A stretch of DNA of 64,000 nucleotides from Aurantiochytrium sp. KH105. Its lineage: Eukaryota; Sar; Bigyra; Thraustochytrida; Thraustochytriidae. Under the pieces are notes generated by a model that saw only the letters and a list, made by a program, of their open reading frames with translations, was not told the origin of the DNA and did no database searches. How positions within the stretch are numbered: position 1 is the stretch's first letter; each line of letters starts with the position of its first letter. Location of the stretch: assembly GCA_003116975.1 (NCBI GenBank), contig BGKB01000013.1, positions 558,001-622,000 of the forward strand. The letters run 5' to 3'. Below, in pieces: positions 61,117-64,000 of the stretch. The position numbers and the translations under genes are program-made.

Positions 61117-61135
61117 ATCAATCAATCAATCAATC
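61117..61135. repeat. (ATCA)n microsatellite
   Basis: Four to five ATCA units. Confidence 0.75.
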
Positions 61136-61706
61136 CACCGCAGGCAGCCAGGTAGTACTCGTACTACAGGCAATCGAATCAAGCCATCCGGCACACGATC
61201 CGTCCACCGAATCAACCTCAAACTTCACATCAATCCATCCATCCACCATGGCCGTCGGCGGGACCTGCGTGCGTGCGCGCGTGCGTGCTTTTGGCGCGTG
61301 TGCACGTGTGCTGCAGCTGGCAGTGGCATGGCTGCTGCAGGCAGAGGGAAAAAGGGGGACTCCGAGGGGGGTGTGCGCGGCGCGGCACCTGCCTCGGCAG
61401 CAGCCAGCTAGATACTACTAGTAGTCACGCTAGTAGTTGAGCTCAGCAGGGCCAGAATGGACACGTGCAGGCGGGCAAAGAACACTGCGGGGCCCACCTT
61501 CTGTATAGATAGTTTGATTGTCGCGGCGCCGCGGCTGCGACGGCGGGGCTCTGACCGGAGAAGTGCTTTGGCGGCTCACGAGGCGCAGCAGGAGACAGCT
61601 GTAGCCAGCAGTGGCCTCGGTGGAGCGCAGCTTTGTCTCTGGCTTCAAGATGTGTGAACGCGGAGGAATTGGATACGAGCTGCGGGCACTGCAAGACATT
61701 ACAAGC

Positions 61707-61738
61707 CAAAGCAAAGCAAAGCAAAGCAAAGCAAGCAA
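61707..61738. repeat. (CAAAG)n pentanucleotide repeat
   Basis: Five CAAAG units then two AAGC units. Confidence 0.8.
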
Positions 61739-61899
61739 GAGTACAGGTTGCGCGCTGCCGTCAACTACAGCGGTGGCGGGTGATCGGAAAGAATCACGCA
61801 AGATCAATCGAATTGTTTCTCATCGAGATCGATCGGCCCGACAGTAAGGGGCAAGGATGAAGCTTATTTGACGCTTCCAAGAGCGCGGGAGCGTCACTG

Positions 61900-61957
61900 T
61901 CATCGCATCATCATCATCATCAGCAGCAGCAGCAGCAGCATCAGCAGTAGCAGCAGG
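61900..61957. repeat. (CAT)n/(CAG)n trinucleotide repeat
   Basis: Five CAT units then CAG units with interruptions, outside coding sequence. Confidence 0.8.
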
Positions 61958-62311
61958 GCTGCAGGATTATAGATCCAGCGGTAGCCATGGTGAATGGATT
62001 TGTTTGGCTGTTTTTTTGAAATTTTTTAGTGGATAAGCAGATGGATGTGCAAGTGTATTTGACTGTTCGACTCATCACAGGCGAAATTGACAGTGGCGGG
62101 AGACAGTCAAGCTAAAGGCCTCATGGAGGGATGGCAAGTGCATGTGTATGGACCGATCAACTCACCGAGTACAGCCAGCACATCAGCGCAGTTGGACTGG
62201 GTTGCTGGCTCGTTGCGGCTCCGACCCACGTTTATTGGGGTCTGACGAAGCTCGCTGCGCTGCGTGCTTGATCGATCGATCGAAGATAGGCTCAGAAAAA
62301 GATAAAATCAA

Positions 62312-63961
62312 TCATGCCTTGGTCTTGGCAGAGTCGTCGACAAGGTACTTGTTGAAGATGCCCTTGGGATCGAGCGGCTCGCAAATAAAGGCATGAAATC
62401 CATCGTACGCTGTGGATCCAATGAGACCAGGGATTTGCGGATGAAAGTGCACCTCCTTGGGATCTGTCTGGCCCTGGTGCAGGAAGAGAAGCTGTGGCGG
62501 AATGTCGAGCTTGGAACCGTCAGCCGCGAGGACCTCGCCCTGGAGCTTGGCGGCGCTGCTGGCCTGCTCAGGATCCTCCTCGAGACTAAAGTCCCACACA
62601 GAGACTTGATTATCTGCGCCTGCGGCCGCAATAACAGTCTCGTCGTGCGGGTGCCACTCGAGCGAGGTGATGGGCGCCTTGTGCCACTGAAAGAAGCCGA
62701 CTGGCTCGGGCTTGGACCCTGCGCCACCAGCGCCGCTGGGCTTGAGCATGCGGAGATCCCAGACCTTGAAAGAGCCATCGTCCGATCCGGAGGCAAGCAA
62801 GTACGGCACACGTTTGTTCCAGGAGAGCACGTTGACGTCCTGGGTGTGAGCCTCTGCGAGGGAAATCATGGCGCGCTTGCGCTCGCGAATATCCCAAATG
62901 CGCACGCTCAAGTCAACGGACCCAGAGGCGAGCACCGTTGGTTCGACAGGGCTCCACTGCAGGTCCTCTACGGAGCCCGTGTGACCCGGAAGAGGCGTCG
63001 AATCGACGACACAGCTTCCGTCGGCTTGGACCTGCCAGAGAAAAATGTCTCGGTAGCAGTCGCCGCTTGCCATGCGGCCCTCGTGTGCGAGCGACCAATC
63101 GAGCGCATAACCCTCGTCCTTGTGACCCTTGAAGGCAAAGATTGCGCCGTGGGCAGTGGGAGGTGCGTTCGCCTTGGCCAGACCAGCGTTTTTGTCCATG
63201 CCGGGCACGGTCGTGCGCATGGCCCGAAGCTCGGGGGCAAGGTCCCACATATACACGCGGCCGGCATCGGACCAGGTTGCCACGATATTAGGATGCTGGG
63301 GCATCGAGCGAACGCGGTTCACCGCGCCTGGGTGCTTGATAAAACGAGAGTTGATGACGGGGTCGTCGTCGAGGTCGTCGTCATCGTCATCGTCGTCATC
63401 GTCATCGTCGTCCGCGTCGCCGTCAGCGCGGTCCTTGCGGGTGCGGTGCATATCGCTAAGTTTCATGAGCACCAGACGGTTGTTTCGGGTTTCGTCGGCC
63501 TGAGTTCCGGCCACCATGAGCATGGAGGCAGGGAGTTTGATACGATCAGCGCCGAGACCATCCTTGAGAAAGTCAAAGCTCAGACAGGGCCACTCCATGT
63601 TGAGCTTGTGCAGCAAAATGTATGCGGAGTTGTCGTGCTCGAGCTCTTCGTCTTCACCCAGATCGTCGACGTCAGAGCGGAAGAGACGTTGTTGCTGTTG
63701 CTTTTGCTGCTTATTTTGGGCCGCTGCGCCGGCCTGGTCCTCGTCCTCCATGTCATCGGCGTCCCCAGCGTCCTCGTTTTCGAGCTCCTCGTCCTCTTCC
63801 TCGACCTCGTCCTCGAAATCATCCTCGAAGACGAGATCTCCTTCGGCGTCGCTACGCAGCGCGCCAGGCGCCTGGTTGCTGTTGCTGTCCCGCGTCGCCT
63901 TGCTTTGCTCCTCGCCCTCGCGATCGGGGCCGCCGCGTCGCTTGTTGGCTCGTGAGCTCAT
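62312..63961 (-). CDS. GRWD1/Rrb1-like glutamate-rich WD40 ribosome-assembly protein
   Basis: 549 residues from the ATG at 63961. An acidic N-terminus (EDDFEDEVEEEDEELENED, about 46-64) and AYILLHKLNMEWPCLSFDFL at about 112-131 are the GRWD1/Rrb1 hallmark, shared with RBAP48-like histone chaperones. A pure Asp run (about 185-200) interrupts the first blade. The WD40 propeller follows: HPNIVATWSDAGRVYMWDL, GHKDEGYALDWS, HTGSVEDLQWSPVEPTVLASGSVDLSVRIWDIR, VNVLSWNKRVPYLLASGSDDGSFKVWDLR and SLEWHPHDETVIAAAGADNQVSVWDFS. It ends with DPKEVHFHPQIPGLIGSTAYDGFHAF, also diagnostic. Yeast Rrb1 escorts ribosomal protein L3 to 60S assembly. It is probably nucleolar or nuclear. The frame is complete within the window. 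Confidence 0.94.
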   Translation of the reverse strand: MSSRANKRRGGPDREGEEQSKATRDSNSNQAPGALRSDAEGDLVFEDDFEDEVEEEDEELENEDAGDADDMEDEDQAGAAAQNKQQKQQQQRLFRSDVDDLGEDEELEHDNSAYILLHKLNMEWPCLSFDFLKDGLGADRIKLPASMLMVAGTQADETRNNRLVLMKLSDMHRTRKDRADGDADDDDDDDDDDDDDLDDDPVINSRFIKHPGAVNRVRSMPQHPNIVATWSDAGRVYMWDLAPELRAMRTTVPGMDKNAGLAKANAPPTAHGAIFAFKGHKDEGYALDWSLAHEGRMASGDCYRDIFLWQVQADGSCVVDSTPLPGHTGSVEDLQWSPVEPTVLASGSVDLSVRIWDIRERKRAMISLAEAHTQDVNVLSWNKRVPYLLASGSDDGSFKVWDLRMLKPSGAGGAGSKPEPVGFFQWHKAPITSLEWHPHDETVIAAAGADNQVSVWDFSLEEDPEQASSAAKLQGEVLAADGSKLDIPPQLLFLHQGQTDPKEVHFHPQIPGLIGSTAYDGFHAFICEPLDPKGIFNKYLVDDSAKTKA

Positions 63962-64000
63962 GCTTGCTTGTGTGTTGTTTTTCGACGTCGAGGAGGACGG

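Larger units (their letters stand above)
60916..62311. other. Intergenic region upstream of the kinase gene and downstream of GRWD1
   Basis: About 1.4 kb with CTCTG units near 61010-61045, ATCA, CAAAG and CAT/CAG runs. The kinase promoter should lie in the left part and the GRWD1 3' flank in the right part. No gene or RNA was recognised. Confidence 0.5.

Noticed and set aside
62393-63955. A 520-codon plus-strand frame opposite GRWD1
   Set aside because: It is the shadow of an acidic, GC-rich gene. The Val/Leu/Ile-rich stretches are the antisense of Asp/Glu repeats.

Overview
This window looks like nuclear DNA of an intron-poor, gene-dense unicellular eukaryote. The best fit is a thraustochytrid or other labyrinthulomycete (stramenopile). 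That is an inference from GC-rich codon use, mostly single-exon genes including one of 14.5 kb, simple repeats confined to gene flanks, and a typical eukaryotic gene set. No bacterial operon, virus, transposon or CRISPR feature was seen.

Layout from left to right. 1-7.5 kb: an acidic protein possibly cut by the window edge, phosphomevalonate kinase, a seven-helix THH1/TOM1/TOM3-like membrane protein and a membrane-linked HSL-type alpha/beta hydrolase. 7.7-18.2 kb: an acidic protein with a C-terminal hydrophobic hairpin, a PAK1IP1/Mak11-like WD40 protein, a CTL/SLC44 choline-transporter-like protein, a 2.4 kb repeat-rich gap and a secreted EGF-repeat protein. 20-24 kb: two tandem alpha-tubulin genes encoding the same protein. 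24.6-31.6 kb: a MINDY-type deubiquitinase, an NBR1-like autophagy receptor and O-acetylhomoserine sulfhydrylase. 31.9-41 kb: a basic protein with weak CFAP97 resemblance, a membrane-anchored TKL-like kinase, a polytopic membrane protein, tRNA-Thr(TGT), an unknown protein, an acyl-CoA dehydrogenase and a small secreted or anchored protein. 42.3-56.8 kb: a giant HECT E3 ligase of 4823 residues with UIM, UBA, SPRY and MIB/HERC2 modules. 57.2-64 kb: a cyclic-nucleotide-binding, CaMKK-like kinase whose frame runs into a PP2C phosphatase, then the ribosome-assembly WD40 protein GRWD1.

The genes cover general cell functions: isoprenoid synthesis, sulfur amino-acid synthesis, acyl-CoA oxidation, ribosome assembly (PAK1IP1 and GRWD1), microtubules and ubiquitin/autophagy (MINDY, NBR1-like, HECT). 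They are not an evident functional cluster.

The most noteworthy signals are: the probable CNB-CNB-kinase-PP2C fusion, split by a frame change; short islands with fixed spacing conserved in the otherwise diverged flanks of the two tubulin genes; and a TAGGCCTA palindrome that recurs at or just past stop codons.

Starts are taken at the first plausible in-frame ATG. Several frames stay open upstream only through non-ATG codons, which I did not accept as starts.
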